From the NCBI GenBank assembly GCA_023213395.1, contig CM041465.1, forward strand, positions 54,319,741 to 54,383,740: 64,000 nucleotides of DNA, written 5' to 3'. The stretch is from Cycas panzhihuaensis. Taxonomy: Eukaryota > Cycadophyta. The notes beneath the pieces were generated by a model. The model was not told where the DNA came from and made no database searches. It saw nothing but the letters and a program-made list of their open reading frames with translations. The translations under genes were made by a program, and so were the position numbers. Of the stretch, positions 11,061 through 22,068 are shown one piece after another (positions within the stretch are counted from its first letter, which is position 1; every line of letters starts with the position of its first letter).

Positions 11061-11236
11061 GCGGCCAATGGATGGGGTCACCGTGGCTATCTGGCAAAGC
11101 AGGGAACCAATGGAAAGTAAGAGGAATGACCTAAGGAGGTGGGTTAAGGTATGCATAAGCAAACTAACCAAATACACAAATAATAAGGAGAGAAGGAAGC
11201 TTGCATGGCAAAGGGAGGGAAAATGTGAGAAGGAAG
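11061..11236 (-). repeat. Divergent LTR E, left fragment
   Basis: Once element B and one copy of its GGAAG duplication are removed, this stretch joins 40741-42961 without a gap. It shows no strong match to the other LTRs; I place it near the 3' end of E's LTR because of that continuity. Element A is inserted on its left. Confidence 0.6.
11232..11236. repeat. Target-site duplication of element B, left copy (GGAAG)
   Basis: GGAAG directly precedes TGTTTCCC at 11237; the second copy is at 40736-40740 directly after GTTTCA. This fixes the outer ends of B across a 29.5 kb span. Confidence 0.92.
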
Positions 11237-13746
11237 TGTTTCCCAGCTATTGGGAATGGACTCAAGACACATCGGCACAGGTTTGTTCAGGTATATGTTT
11301 TTACTTTTCTTACTTATGAGTGCTGGAGTAGTCTAGAATAGTTTGATTGACATATGCCTGCCAACATGCATTTTTTTGATTGCCTGTTCATAACGCATGT
11401 GCCTAATGGCACCCCTCAGCCTATGACGACTCACAGCGGGGGCATTCATCAGCGAATGCGACACCCCGTATGGCGTACAACCACTCACGATGTCTCCATG
11501 GTCTTTTGGGATGCTTTTGCCAGCTTGTTTATTCTTGTTACCACATGCCACTTATGTTGCAAATCCTTCCTAAGCGGTTTAACCCTTAGTTAGGGCTCTT
11601 TGCACCATTATGAGTACTTGCCCATGGCCTAGACCTTCTCCTAATTGATGTATTTCATGCCTAGCTTTTTGACCTTACCAAAAACCTGATTTTTAAGTTA
11701 TATTTTTCTCTTTTTTGAATTTGGTCGATCATGATAAACTAAGTGATGCGAGCGGAGTTCTTGTGATCTGCGAGTTTGCCTTGATCTGTTGTTTAAAATT
11801 TAAAGAGAAACCACGATAGTGGCGCGTTTTTTCAGGCTAGCGTGGCTCTCCGTCTGATGGGCGCCCCAAGGCCCCCAACGTTCACTTGCTATGACCAAGA
11901 CATAAAAGCCTTTTTTATTCATTTTTGGAATTCTTAACTTCACTTTTCAAGTTTTCTAAAGCAACTTCTCCACAAAAAAGACAAGGCAAAGAAACAGTAA
12001 ACAAGAGAACTTCTTCTCTACAGTGGGGGACAGAGGTGAAGTGAGGTGCTACCGGTGGAGTTGCGAGGCCATTCTTTGCCCCCTACGGAGCTCCATTGCA
12101 AGCACCATTCTTCTCCACAAGTACTCAAAGCTTCAAGAGGATTTCTTCACCAAAAAGACCACTTCAAAGACCCATTTTCAAGCTCTCAACTAGCATGAAG
12201 CTCTACTCTTCTGCTCTCTTGCAAAGGACATTCAACACCACCTCTTAGACATTGCTTGGGCCACTGCTCCAAGCGGCCAAGTACCTACATGCACTTATTC
12301 TTCTCTATTCAAGGTATTTATTGTCTCTTGTTGGTGCTTTTTGCTTGTTTTTTCCATTGTTTTGCTTGCAAATTCTTTCCTCCCTTTTGCATGCACTTTC
12401 TTTGAGTTTCTCTTGGTCGTTTGATGCAAGTAACCTTAGTAGTTGTGGCTTACTAGAGTCTTTGCCCTAGGTTAGGCACATTTTCTTGTATTTCCTTGAA
12501 ACCCATCCTCTTCCTCTTAGCTTCCTCTTTCGCCATTTTCTAAGCTAGCCGGCATAAAGGGTTTTCACGAGGATTTGAGGGAGATAGGCGGGGTTCCATC
12601 CCCCATTGCCATCCTTCTCCCCAAGTGTTCCATCCCTTATCCTCTCTCCCTTTAGCACCCGTGCTTTCTTAGGAAACGGAGCTAGGGAAGCCTTGGAGAG
12701 TTGGGTTGAGTTTCCCTTTTAGTGTAGGAAATTTGTTACTATATGACTCATCTTGTTGCATGCTAGCACTGTTTCCCCTATACCCTGTGGAGACCTCTCG
12801 TGGGTGAGTTGGCCATCCCAAGGCTACACTCAATCCCATTTGGTGCGTTTTATGGTGTACGACAGTCCGCATATGTATCGCGCGACTTTGTTTTATTTTC
12901 GTTATATGTTGGTGCTTAACTACATTTTTCTAGCTTAGTTGATTTCATTTTCAGTACATACATATATATCTTGTCGTGCTTCGTAGCCTCTCTCCCGAGA
13001 GGAGAGCGTTCTTTCTGTTTATGCGCAGGGTCGCTTAAGAGGGAGTGGTGCACGAGATCTACCCGTTGCCAGTCGACTCTCGCATGGTATTCTTCCCTCT
13101 TCTTGTTTTGAGCTTTACTTTCCGTTCTTTCAGTTTATTTAGTCCTTGCATGCTCTCGGGGAGGTAAGTGAGCCCCCTTCGTTGTCTTCGATCGACGTTG
13201 CATCTTGCGGAGGACGGAGGAGGAGGGCCGAGGAGGGAACCTGCGTTCTGCTTTCGGACCGTATCCAGGTATTTTCCACGTATCTTTCGTATTTTCTTTA
13301 TGCTCTTATGTCTCTTTGCATTTACTTTGATAGGTAAAGGAACATAAAAGAAAAAGGAAAAATAACTGTTTATTTTACATTTGCTTTCTCGTATTACTTT
13401 ATCACATTGCATAACATAGCAGTAGAGGACCCATTTACCTGCACCCCGTAGCCGCACTTGCTCTAGACCCGTTACACATTTGGTTGGTTGTCCCCTCGTC
13501 GCCTTCTCATTGCCTTGAGAAGCCGCGACGCGCGAGGTTCCTTTTTCCCTTCCCGGCCATCCGAAGGGTAGGAAGGCCTCGTCTTGCACGGCCACCTGGA
13601 AGCAACCAGGCACCTTGCAGTCCCGTAACCGCGCTCCGGCGCATGGGCGTCCTGCGAGGTATGATCCTCGCTATCTAGCTTGCTTAGCCTATTATTTTTA
13701 TGCCCTTTCCACTAGGCGTTGGATCATTGCCCGGGCGGCGCTTTCA
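11237..13746 (+). repeat. Element B 5' LTR, 2510 bp
   Basis: It starts TGTTTCCC and ends GCTTTCA before the PBS. Visible parts: terminal inverted repeat TTCCCA/TGGGAA (11240-11256), hairpin GCATTC/GAATGC at 11442-11459, a degenerate promoter dyad with CATAAAAGCC near 11900, GTGAGT at 12804-12809, a splice-donor-like AG|GTAAGT (GTAAGT 13164-13169), and at 13530-13660 the CGGCCATCCGAAGGGTAGGA block shared by all LTRs. No conserved ORF. Confidence 0.93.
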
Positions 13747-14009
13747 CTGGCGACCATCTTGGGGGAATAATCCGAAGGGAATCTAATCCTTCCTCTTCTT
13801 GTTGGTGTTCTTACCTCTAGGTAGGTTCGCGTTAGTGTTTTCGGTTGGGTAACCCCAGCGTGTTTGCATTACTTTTCTTCCTTCCTTCTCGCTTCTTCAA
13901 GCGATGCTCAAGAGGCGTTGCATGCGACGTTTCTCGCGTCGCTGCGAGGCTTCTTGTTGTCGTTGGAAGACCAAGCATCTCGTCCCTCTCGTCGAATCCC
14001 GATTCGACC
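13747..14009 (+). other. PBS and leader of element B
   Basis: CTGGCGACCATCTTGGGGG follows the LTR at once and is the primer-binding site. A hairpin with arms GGTTGGG and CCCC lies near 13840-13858, at the same place as GTTGGG/CCCAAC in H and G. The leader ends at the gag ATG at 14010. Confidence 0.7.
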
Positions 14010-16164
14010 ATGGAAGGTTATCCTTCCGATTGGGCATCTGGTCCCATGGCTTCGGGAACTCGAGTTCCTTCATCCGTTCGAATCCGCGCGTGAGGCGTGA
14101 TTCCATTACTACCCGGATGACCATTTCCACCGGATGACTTTCGGCCTTCCGATCAAGCAGCGGATGATTCGGACCCTCACGGGACTCACCACCTTTGGCG
14201 AGCCTTACGAGGCGTCCGAAGGATCCCCTACTTTGAAGTCCTTCGCCGACCTCGTGCGACTACGAGGATACCCCTCCCGCCGATCGGGGCTTAGCGAGTG
14301 CTTTTCAGCGACTCGCCGCTAACCGCCTCCTAAGTGGTTCGCAGAATGCTCATAACGTAGCATCTTCTTCGTCCATGCACTGCATCATCTGATGATCGAC
14401 ACTCCTACCCGTAGCGTACACTTCCTATCTGGTGTCTACCACAGTTCCCCAAGGCGAGTGTTGCGCTTTGTTCATTTGTGGTCCTACTTCCTCAGGGCCC
14501 ATTCGTGGTGTGTCTTTCCCTCAACTTGGGGTTAGCATGCCATGCCCTATCCAAACACACGCGCCACCTCTGAACGTGATGCATGCGTTCCCTAGTAGGC
14601 CTCGTGGTCCTGCTAGTGCCGCCGCCACTAGCCATGTAGGACCCACTCCTATGTATGTCCAGAACCCGACTGGTGGTTCTTCTCTTTACGTGCCCCAGGT
14701 TACCTTTGCTCAACCTTGGGGGCAAGGCAAGGGAAGCCATCTCCCTGTTTATGGGGTGGACCCATTGCACCCATATGGGGTCGCGCCACCTACGGATGGC
14801 CCATATGGGCAGAACCCGATCCCTCATCCTTCGTTTCCGTCGTCCAGCACAACTCCCATCGGCGTCGCCATCGAGGGCGTACCTCTTTTCGAGATTTTAC
14901 GCGGCCCTTTCCAACAGGGGGCCTTTTCCCAGGAGGGATGGGTATGCCACCCCATCTATTCCTTTCTGGATTGTCGGCAGTTAGCCCAAGCAAGGACATG
15001 TCCCTTCGTGGACTATAGGTCGGCGCCATTGTCTATTGAGGCGCTAAGGACTAACTGCGCCTCACTCTCTGAAGTTCCCAAATTCGATGGGACTTCGTCG
15101 CAAGACCCAAGCAGAGCATGTCTGCGGCTTCTATGGCGTGCATCGATTATTGGGCTTCGACCATATACTTATGAAGCTATTCCGCGGTCCTTGCGAGGCG
15201 GCCCTCAAATAGTTTACCACCTTCACCTTATTCGATCTCTTCATTCCAACAGCTAGTGGACGAGTTCGTCAACTATTTTGACGTAGCTCGCCCATTCGAA
15301 AGCGGAATGAAGGTACTTCTGTCGCTTAAACAAGGTCACGATGAGATGAATCGTGACTTTGTGCGGCGTTTCCACGATCTTCTTCACTCCACCAAGGCTA
15401 CGTTGCCTGAGGAGTTGAAGAGGGATCTCTTTGTCAATGCACTTCGTCCCGAAGTGCATGTGGAAGTCCTCAAGATGGGGGCGACCACGTGTGACTTTGC
15501 CATCTCGAGGTGTTTGGCTTTGGAGGCCATTGAGATCCAAGCAGGACTCAAGAAACCTCCCAAGCCCTCGCATAATGGCAGGCGCCTCCTCCAGCGAAGG
15601 AGACCACACCTTCGCAGCCTGCTAGGTCCACCTCTCACCCGACTGAGAGGACCCTAGATCCCCTTACTTCCGCTATTCGCTCATTCGAACGCACGATGAA
15701 GGAGTTAAAACTCCAACCTCCTTCATCGCCAACCTCTCATAAATCGGTCCAGCAGACTTCTCGTGCGATGCCTCCCAAAGGGGGTAACGCCCAACCTTCT
15801 CAAGCAAGGAGGATCGATCCTCCCCTTGAGAAGAGGTGGTGTTCCATCCACGGGGAGTGTTTCCATGACGATTCACGCCGGACACGACATCGTAGCGATG
15901 CCCGCCGTGACTGACTCGTCCCCTAGGCGGACATCGAGGCCTAACCTCGATCAGCCCATTCATAGAGACCTGTTCCCCAAACATGAGGAACGTGGTGGCG
16001 ATGCTCAGCAAAGGAACAATCGGAATCGAGATAGGTCCCCCGATTCTCGCCCTTCACATGGTAGAGGGAAGGGTGTGCGAAGGTCATCTTCCCCTTCACG
16101 CTCCCCTAACCGCCATGCTCCATCACCTTCGCGATCCCGCTACAAGGGAAAGAAGGTTGTCTAA
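14010..16164 (+). pseudogene. gag of element B, frameshifted
   Basis: It starts MEGYPSDW at 14010. Open pieces are 14432-15256 (proline-rich, VPKFDGTSSQDPSRA), 15256-15657 (FVNYFDVARPFESGMKVLLS, NRDFVRRFHDLLHS, VHVEVLKMGATTC) and 15763-16164 (basic tail ending KGKKVV and a TAA). The knuckle RWCSIHGECFHDDS lies near 15834-15881 but its last His-Cys reads Arg-Arg. Several breaks sit where A and D have CAG or CTG, so part of the damage may be consensus error. Role as in A: particle structural protein and RNA binding. Confidence 0.82.
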
Positions 16165-16990
16165 TTGCTTAAGACCACTCCGTTATATGCCTTAACTTGG
16201 GTCCCAGGCGCTAAAGAGGCGTAGGTGCCTCTTCATCCACATCTCACCCACGATCCTCTTAGGGCCGTTCCTCCGGAGATTCCTGCGCTTCCCAAGACTA
16301 TTCCCATCCGCCCTGGTAGATTCGACTTTAGAAGGGCGCTTACCTAACCCACAGGGAAGGGTAAGCCCTTTTCTATCGTTGACGAGCTCTACACCGTCGC
16401 TGCGGGAATGTCCTTAATGGACGTCTTGAGAAGCTGCCCTAAGCAACGTGCTCTTCTTCTTGAAGCTCTTGGCCAACAAGATGCTTCTATCCATGCGATA
16501 GGTGCTACCTCTCATGGACCACCTATCATTTCATTTGATCCCAGAGATCTCCCATCTCCCAGCAAGCGGGAGAAGCTTACATTACGTTCGTCATTACCAT
16601 TGACACTCCTGATTGTATCATAAAGAGGACCGTTGTAGATAATGGCTCCTCGGTCAATGCTATGCCTGTGCGTATGCTCAAGGAGCTAGGCATAGTAGCT
16701 CTCGATCATCCTTGGAAATGCCAAGGGTATGATGGGGCTGAAGTCCCCTTTGAGGCAGTCTCCCTTTCCCTCACCTTAGGGAGAAAGCATTTTACATCGA
16801 GTTCTTTGTACTCGGCGTCGATGTAGAGTACAACCTCTTATTGGGCCGACCATGGCTTGACCCGGATGGGGCGATGCACTCACGCAATGGGGGCAACTTA
16901 AATTTGTCCATGAAGGATGAGTTAAAGTTGTCGCCGTGAGCCAATGCCATCTCACACCTCTCATCCGACTGCCGGTTGTTTCGATGATGA
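16165..16990 (+). pseudogene. Aspartic protease region of element B, frameshifted
   Basis: After the TAA at about 16162 the frame continues LLKTTPLYALT, then ALPKTIPIRPGRFDF and MDVLRSCPKQRALLLEALG (16408-16623). The catalytic motif reads VVDNGSSVNAMP at about 16632-16668 and LLLGRPWL at about 16834-16860, in a different frame from 16408-16623. It ends in degenerate sequence before the linker. Same function as in A; not translatable as written. Confidence 0.75.
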
Positions 16991-17062
16991 AGATAGTGAT
17001 CTGAGGAGGCTACCCCTTGTGGGACCTTTGTTTGAGAGGCCGACCTTCATCAGTCGGACCCT

Positions 17063-17476
17063 ATGCCATGTCATGAGCCAAACCTAGTTAGGTTTGCCCC
17101 TATTGGCATAGGTGGTTATGGTTGCTTACCCGTCACAGGTGATTCTGATTCGGATAGCGAGGGTTATGGGCCCTCTCCTCGACATGTCACCCTGGTTTCA
17201 CGAGCACCTAAGGGAAAATCTCGGTCAGATATTCCTGCTCTTCCCCATTCTACATTGGCTCCTGAGCCACTGGTCTTAAACCAGCCATTTATTTTACCTT
17301 CTCGGCCTCCTCGAGCGGTTTCACGTAGGCGCCCACGTCGACAAGCTACTCGTAGAGGTACTTCTTCTTCACGCTCTAGATCCTTACCTCGGACTAAAGC
17401 CACTCTTACTCATATGCAACCACCTTGCGATCCGTCAGTGTGCGGTCCGTTGCACTCATCCGAGTCGAGACCATAG
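17063..17476 (+). pseudogene. Linker start of element B with a divergent basic tail
   Basis: The first part (VRFAPIGIGGYGCLPVTGDS and an acidic stretch) matches the protease-RT linker of A and D. After about residue 60 it departs into an arginine- and serine-rich sequence (RRRPRRQATRRGTSSSRSRS) seen in no other copy here. The VDYFED block and the RT start are absent, so the left edge of the pol deletion in B lies within or just after this frame. Confidence 0.5.
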
Positions 17477-18240
17477 CAAGTTCTTTGGTAGGCTGGCCAT
17501 CTTGGACCTACTCTTAGTCACCTATCTCTCCTACCTGCGTGTGACTACCCCTACCTTTATGGGGTCTAGGCACACCTCTTCCTCTCTTCTTGCTCTGAAA
17601 TGAGCTTAAACTACCATTTTAAATTGTCTCCATTCTTCCCAACCCCGGGTAGAATGGCAATTTAAGATGGGTTTCCGGTTTTTCTTCCGGTTCCTCATGA
17701 ACCCGCGTTCCCGTGTCTCTTGGGAACCTTTGTCCTCCTATTTGGGCATCCCCCAACTAGGGCGATGCTTTGGAGTATCGTACTCCCCTTTTCGTGCTTG
17801 TCGTTTCCCTCACATATTCCGCTATGCTCCCCTGTGGACGTGCATGTCGCCCTATCTTCTAACCTCACGCCTCTCGGTCACCTCTGCTCACGGTGGATCC
17901 GTGTGCTCTGATAGGCGTATGGCCATGCATGGACGGAAACACCTGCATATTTACAAAACTTTACAACAAAATATATACATTTATACATTCACATATTTGC
18001 ATATTTACATATTTATGTTTGCAACATACAAAAATATTCATTTACAAAAGTAAACCATACATGCTACCTCTATCATACATGATACACGCCATTTCATGTC
18101 AAAAGTGGGGTTCCAATCACCCCATGTGTATATATATCAAAAGTGTCATAGTACATCATGTATGTGGGAAGCCGGGATCCTTGCAGGGGGGGTACAATCA
18201 TGTGAGCCTACCTATGACCCCACAGGCCGTGCTTTCAAAA
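17477..18240 (+). other. Element B post-pol non-coding tract with hairpin
   Basis: Contains the pol-end junction (GCTCTGAAATGAGCTTAAAC near 17591), the hairpin at 17618-17665 with fully paired arms TTAAATTG/CAATTTAA and CCATTCT/AGAATGG, a GGAACC-rich stretch, then AT-rich DNA with CATACATG motifs (17930-18090). In B, C and D this AT-rich part lies just beyond the 3' end of the antisense gene. No coding frame supported. Confidence 0.65.
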
Positions 18241-20165
18241 TCATACATATGTCGCCCCGGTCTCTGCTGCTATCCGGACCACAGGGTCCCATCTCCCGAC
18301 TGTGTGATCCCTCTCACAGGGACCACATCCTGCGAGGCTCCTCACAGGCCTCCACTGCCTCGCTCTCCTCGTCTCGAGGCCGTCTCGGGGTCGTAGCCGC
18401 TGTGTGCGTGTGTGTCCGGCTCCGGCTCGACCTCGAGATCATCTGGGCCACCAGCTGGTCGTAGCGGACCTGGATGCGGTCCCTCTCACCTCAGAGTCCC
18501 TCCTCAACTGCCCTAGCCCTATCCTCCAACGCCTTAAGGCGCTCCTCCAGGACTGCCAGGCGAGTGTTGATCCCTGTGTCTCCTCCTAGTCCGATCTGGC
18601 TCTCTGAGGCACAGGTCGTCTCTGTGACTCATCTCGCTCGCCCCTAGTCGCGTCGAGCTCTCGCTGCAGCTGTCCCCGGAATGCCATATGCTCCTGGGTC
18701 TCTGCAACCCAGATATCTCGTACTCTCACGGTAGGCGAGCTGCATGTAGTCTCCGCCCAGCCTGGCGTCCTCTCTGGATGGGCGGTTGCCCCTCCGCGTA
18801 GACCTGAGGGAACAACTCCCTCACCGCAGCCTCGACCAGTCTCTGGACCTCTGCTACTCCTGCCAAGGCAACATGCCATGTGTCAGTGTGTATCCTCGAT
18901 GTATATCATAAAAATCAAATCAAAATCTATCTAGATGTCAAACGACTAAGGAAACGGATGGGTCTCACTATAGTAGCCCGGATCCTGCTTTCGGCGACAT
19001 CCTCCTCTCAGCTCTCACGGTGCCGGTGCCTCGTCCTCAGGCACGTCCTCTGCCTCCGCCTCATCTCTGGCAGGAGCTAGCTCGACTCTCGCACCTCCGG
19101 ATCTCCTCACGATCCGGAGCCTCTCCCGGTCTCTGCGGCCAGCTCGTCTCTGCAGCTCCTGATGGGCCTGCCCCTCCTGTGTGACCCAGATGATCTGCTG
19201 CGTCCACGATGGCCGAAATGTACTGCCTCTCCCGCAGGTCGCGATGGGCCAGCCCCATCTCCCCCATCGTCACTGTCATCGCCCCATCGTCGTCATCGTC
19301 GTCGCTGTCCTCGATAGGGGCTCCTGCCCCTCTGGGGTCATCACTCGCCCACCTCACCGCTCATGCGGGTGCGCCACATAGTGCAGCCGAGTGAGGAGGT
19401 CGAGTGACGTCGCGTCGGCCAATCGGCGAACATGGGCACAGTCCTCCATCCCGGAATCTCTGCGCCACACTGTGGACCATCGGGGCCCACCTCGCTATGG
19501 GAGCGACCCCCTGCTGGTGCCACTGCTGCGAAGTGATCGAAAAACCCGGACTGCGGCTGACATCTTTGTCTGAAAGTCCTCCTGCACGATCTCGATAGTG
19601 TCTGGTTGGGCGGCGAGGTTCGCCGCAAAGTGGCCCGATCCATCCTCTCAGAGCCTCACCTTTGGCGTCGCATCCACCCAACCTCCGGGATCTCTCCACA
19701 GTAATTACATTTCCGGGAGATGCGGAGCAGAATGCATAGCAAAATGAGCTTCCTCGCTGAGGAATCCACGACATGAGTCTTGTTTAGAGGAGCCCCCCCT
19801 CCGCCACACTGTCTCCCCTGTGAGGCCCAGGCTGCCTCACATGTCTTTGCCTCATTCTTAGGCAGCGTCCTCAACCTCACGAGTCTCCCGGTCGCCGGTA
19901 CCCCCAGGATCCGCTTGATATCCTCCGGGGTGATGGTGATATCCCCTATTTGAGGCAAGTGAAACACGTGCCTCCTCACCCGATCAGGCGACACTATGTC
20001 CACTAAGAGTCCGTCTCTGGCCAGGGGTCTTGGGGCCTTATGCAGGCCGCATCTCTTCGGATCGCCTCCTATCCTCCTCCGTCGACATCTCCAAGTAGCT
20101 CAAAATGGGCATCTTAGACATTCTCATGATTATCCACAGCGATAGCACTGCAACCGACCAAAGTC
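18241..20165 (-). pseudogene. Antisense plant-mobile-domain-like gene of element B
   Basis: It reads against gag. The first shared ATG is at 20121. The frame at 20003-19656 gives VRRHVFHLPQIGDITITPED and ILGVPATGRLV, the hallmark order of the plant mobile domain (FHLP, then TITxEDV, then LGLPxxGxxV) known from MAIN/MAIL proteins and many plant transposons. Downstream are an acidic Asp-rich stretch (about 19260-19320), a probable intron (18968-18860) and a charged helical segment (RVRDIWVAETQEHMAFRGQL, then QRELDATRGERDE) in 18879-18586, followed by a basic tail. Several frame breaks, some at CAG/CTG sites. Nuclear DNA- or chromatin-related roles are known for family members; for this copy none is shown. 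Confidence 0.65.
18860..18968 (-). other. Probable intron in the antisense gene (B)
   Basis: On the minus strand GTGAGACC at 18968 begins and CTTGGCAG at 18860 ends a 109-base, AT-rich stretch between coding-like segments. Copies C (34295-34188) and D (50869-50759) have the same layout. Confidence 0.55.
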
Positions 20166-20850
20166 GGTCAAAGTTAGTCTCTAGCGGTCACCTAGGCTCC
20201 TAGCTATCTTGTCGATTATCTTTTTCGATTTGGAGGGCTATTTGGGCCCCGTTCTTGTTTTCGATTTCTGCTGCGTCTGGCTCTAAATTTAGCGATGCAG
20301 ATTAAATTAAGCGGGCCCGGCGATTTCCAACTGCGATCTGCGGCAAAGATCGCGATCTTGCGATCTTGGCCAGTACCTGCAACCCCTAAAAGGGGTTTTG
20401 TGAAAATCAAAAAATTTACGGTGGACCCCGTGGGGCCCGGGACAGCCGCCTAATGCCCGGTCCTTACCTCTTCTGGGCCCAGTCGGACTCAGGGAGCCTC
20501 AAATCGCCCATAAGGGCATAAAAGCATTAAATTTAAATAAAAGCAATTAATTTCAAATTCTGAAATGACCAAGGTTTCGTTAGATCCACTCCTTTGAGTG
20601 CGGCTGTAAAGTCATCCGTCCGCGATCGTAATTTGTCTCTGTGAATCCAACGGTCGGATCCTCCTCAGCGTGCCTCGGAAGTCGGGTAGCACTCCGCATC
20701 GTAGGGAAAAGGCTCTGGTTTCGCCTGAGGCGGTGAAAATGAATTCCATTTTCATTAGTTTTCCTTATATAGGCAGGGGCCCTGACGGGCACTTTCTCCA
20801 TTCTTAGCTTCGTGACAGTCGTTGGGACCGTCTTTTCACACTGATAGCCT
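20166..20850. promoter_or_regulatory. Palindrome-rich spacer between antisense gene and aRNH (B)
   Basis: Contains a decayed copy of the AACTTAGC-GATGCA-GCTAAGTT palindrome (about 20287-20315), the perfect palindrome AAGATCGCGATCTT (20346-20359) and a plus-strand TATATAGG (20766-20773). The arrangement is kept in C and D. It separates two diverging genes, so it may act as a bidirectional promoter; this is inferred from position and motifs only. Confidence 0.5.
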
Positions 20851-21296
20851 TTGCCTTCTGGCCCTGTCACTTGTGGTGCTTCATGGATGCCCTTTTTGCC
20901 CTCGCTTGTGAGGGCATTTATGGCGCTTCATTATTGCGCTTTTGGCCAGGGCCTTTTGCATCGTTTTACGCGCTGCTCCCGTGCATGCCCAAGTTTATAC
21001 TCGTTTGGCTCGTTTCGCCATACGGACTCGTTTTGCAGCCCTTTCTCGCCCCTGGGGTCCTCAAAGGAAATGCTCCCCCCGCTCGGGGGCATGTGTTGCT
21101 ATCCCAAGCAAACTTTGACACCCCAGGGCGCCTTTCTCGCCCACTCTTGGTAGTGGCGGATTGCTTGCTTTTATTCTCAGGTAACCTCATTGCTAGGTCC
21201 TCCTACCCTTCGCAGCCTGCTCCGCGCCTGCTATTCAAGTCTTTGTGTTGCTTACATTGCTATTTGTGATTGTTTACCAGAGTTTAGCATTCGACC

Positions 21297-21712
21297 ATGT
21301 CTCTCCTTATTTTCACCGATGGTGGAAGTCGCGGTAACCCCGGGCCTTCCGCCGCTGCGTGGATTCTTCGTAGTCCTTCTGGGCATGATTACATGCGTTC
21401 CGGAGTCTTTCTTCCCAAAGCTACCAATAACGAAGCTGAGTACATGGCCGTTATTGAAGCCCTTACTGATGCTCTCCGTTTCCATCGCGGTTCCATTGTG
21501 TTGTTTTGCGATTCTCAGGTCGTGGTGTCCCATCTCACCCAGGTTTACCAGGTGCGATGCCCTCACCTGAGGACCTTTGCATCTGCCGCCAGGTCCCTCC
21601 TGGCTTGTTTCTCGTCAGTGGATATCCAGCATATCCCGAGGCACCTCAGCGAGGCTATGACCTCGTCGCCTCATCCTTGGCGTCGCCTCCCTCTTAGGTG
21701 GCCAGCCCTTGA
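21297..21712 (+). pseudogene. aRNH of element B, frameshifted at its end
   Basis: The ATG at 21297 follows a TTTACCAG acceptor-like site (AG 21279-21280). D8, E48 and D72 of the RNase H tetrad are present (TDGGSRGNPG, NNEAEY, CDSQ), and the frame is good up to HIPRHL. There the DNA for NAEAD is altered (A has AACGCTGAGGCCGACAGCC, B AGCGAGGCTATGACC), removing the last catalytic Asp; the open frame then runs on meaninglessly to 22013. The change sits on CTG and CAG sites, so a consensus error is possible. Confidence 0.85.
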
Positions 21713-22068
21713 GGCTTGTCCGGCCAGCCCGTGCCCAAGCCTCCAGTCGTTGTTAGTTAGATGTATCCGCTCTACTTTGTTCGATGCCCTCTTACTTCAT
21801 GTTGCACCTTGGCAACGGGGGGGGGCATCCCGTTTCACTGCTTATTTCAGTTTCAGGTCGATGTTTTGGCGACACGCGGGCAGCCCCTACGTTGTCCTCG
21901 TCCCCGTCTCGCCTGTCCACGCGTTCCACCACGACACTTGCCTACGCCCTTGGTCCATGTGCTGCTCTTTATTGCTTTTATATATATATGCATGTACTAC
22001 TCATGTTTCTTGATTGTCAACATTCACCATCACATTACGCTTAGGCGGTGAGGCTCTGCGCCAGGCGA
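21713..22068 (+). other. Untranslated 3' region of element B before the LTR
   Basis: Matches the same interval in A, C and D, with a short TATATATATGCATG at 21979-21992 where A and D have long TA runs. The bases before the LTR read GGCTCTGCGCCAGGCGA; there is no clear long polypurine tract. Confidence 0.6.

Noticed and set aside
13059-13613. 184-residue minus-strand ORF in the 5' LTR of B
   Set aside because: It lies wholly in the LTR, opposite its direction, and is not kept open in other LTR copies.
21713-22013. C-terminal extension of the 238-residue aRNH frame in B
   Set aside because: Other copies stop near the 140th residue; the extension follows a frameshift and reads untranslated sequence.
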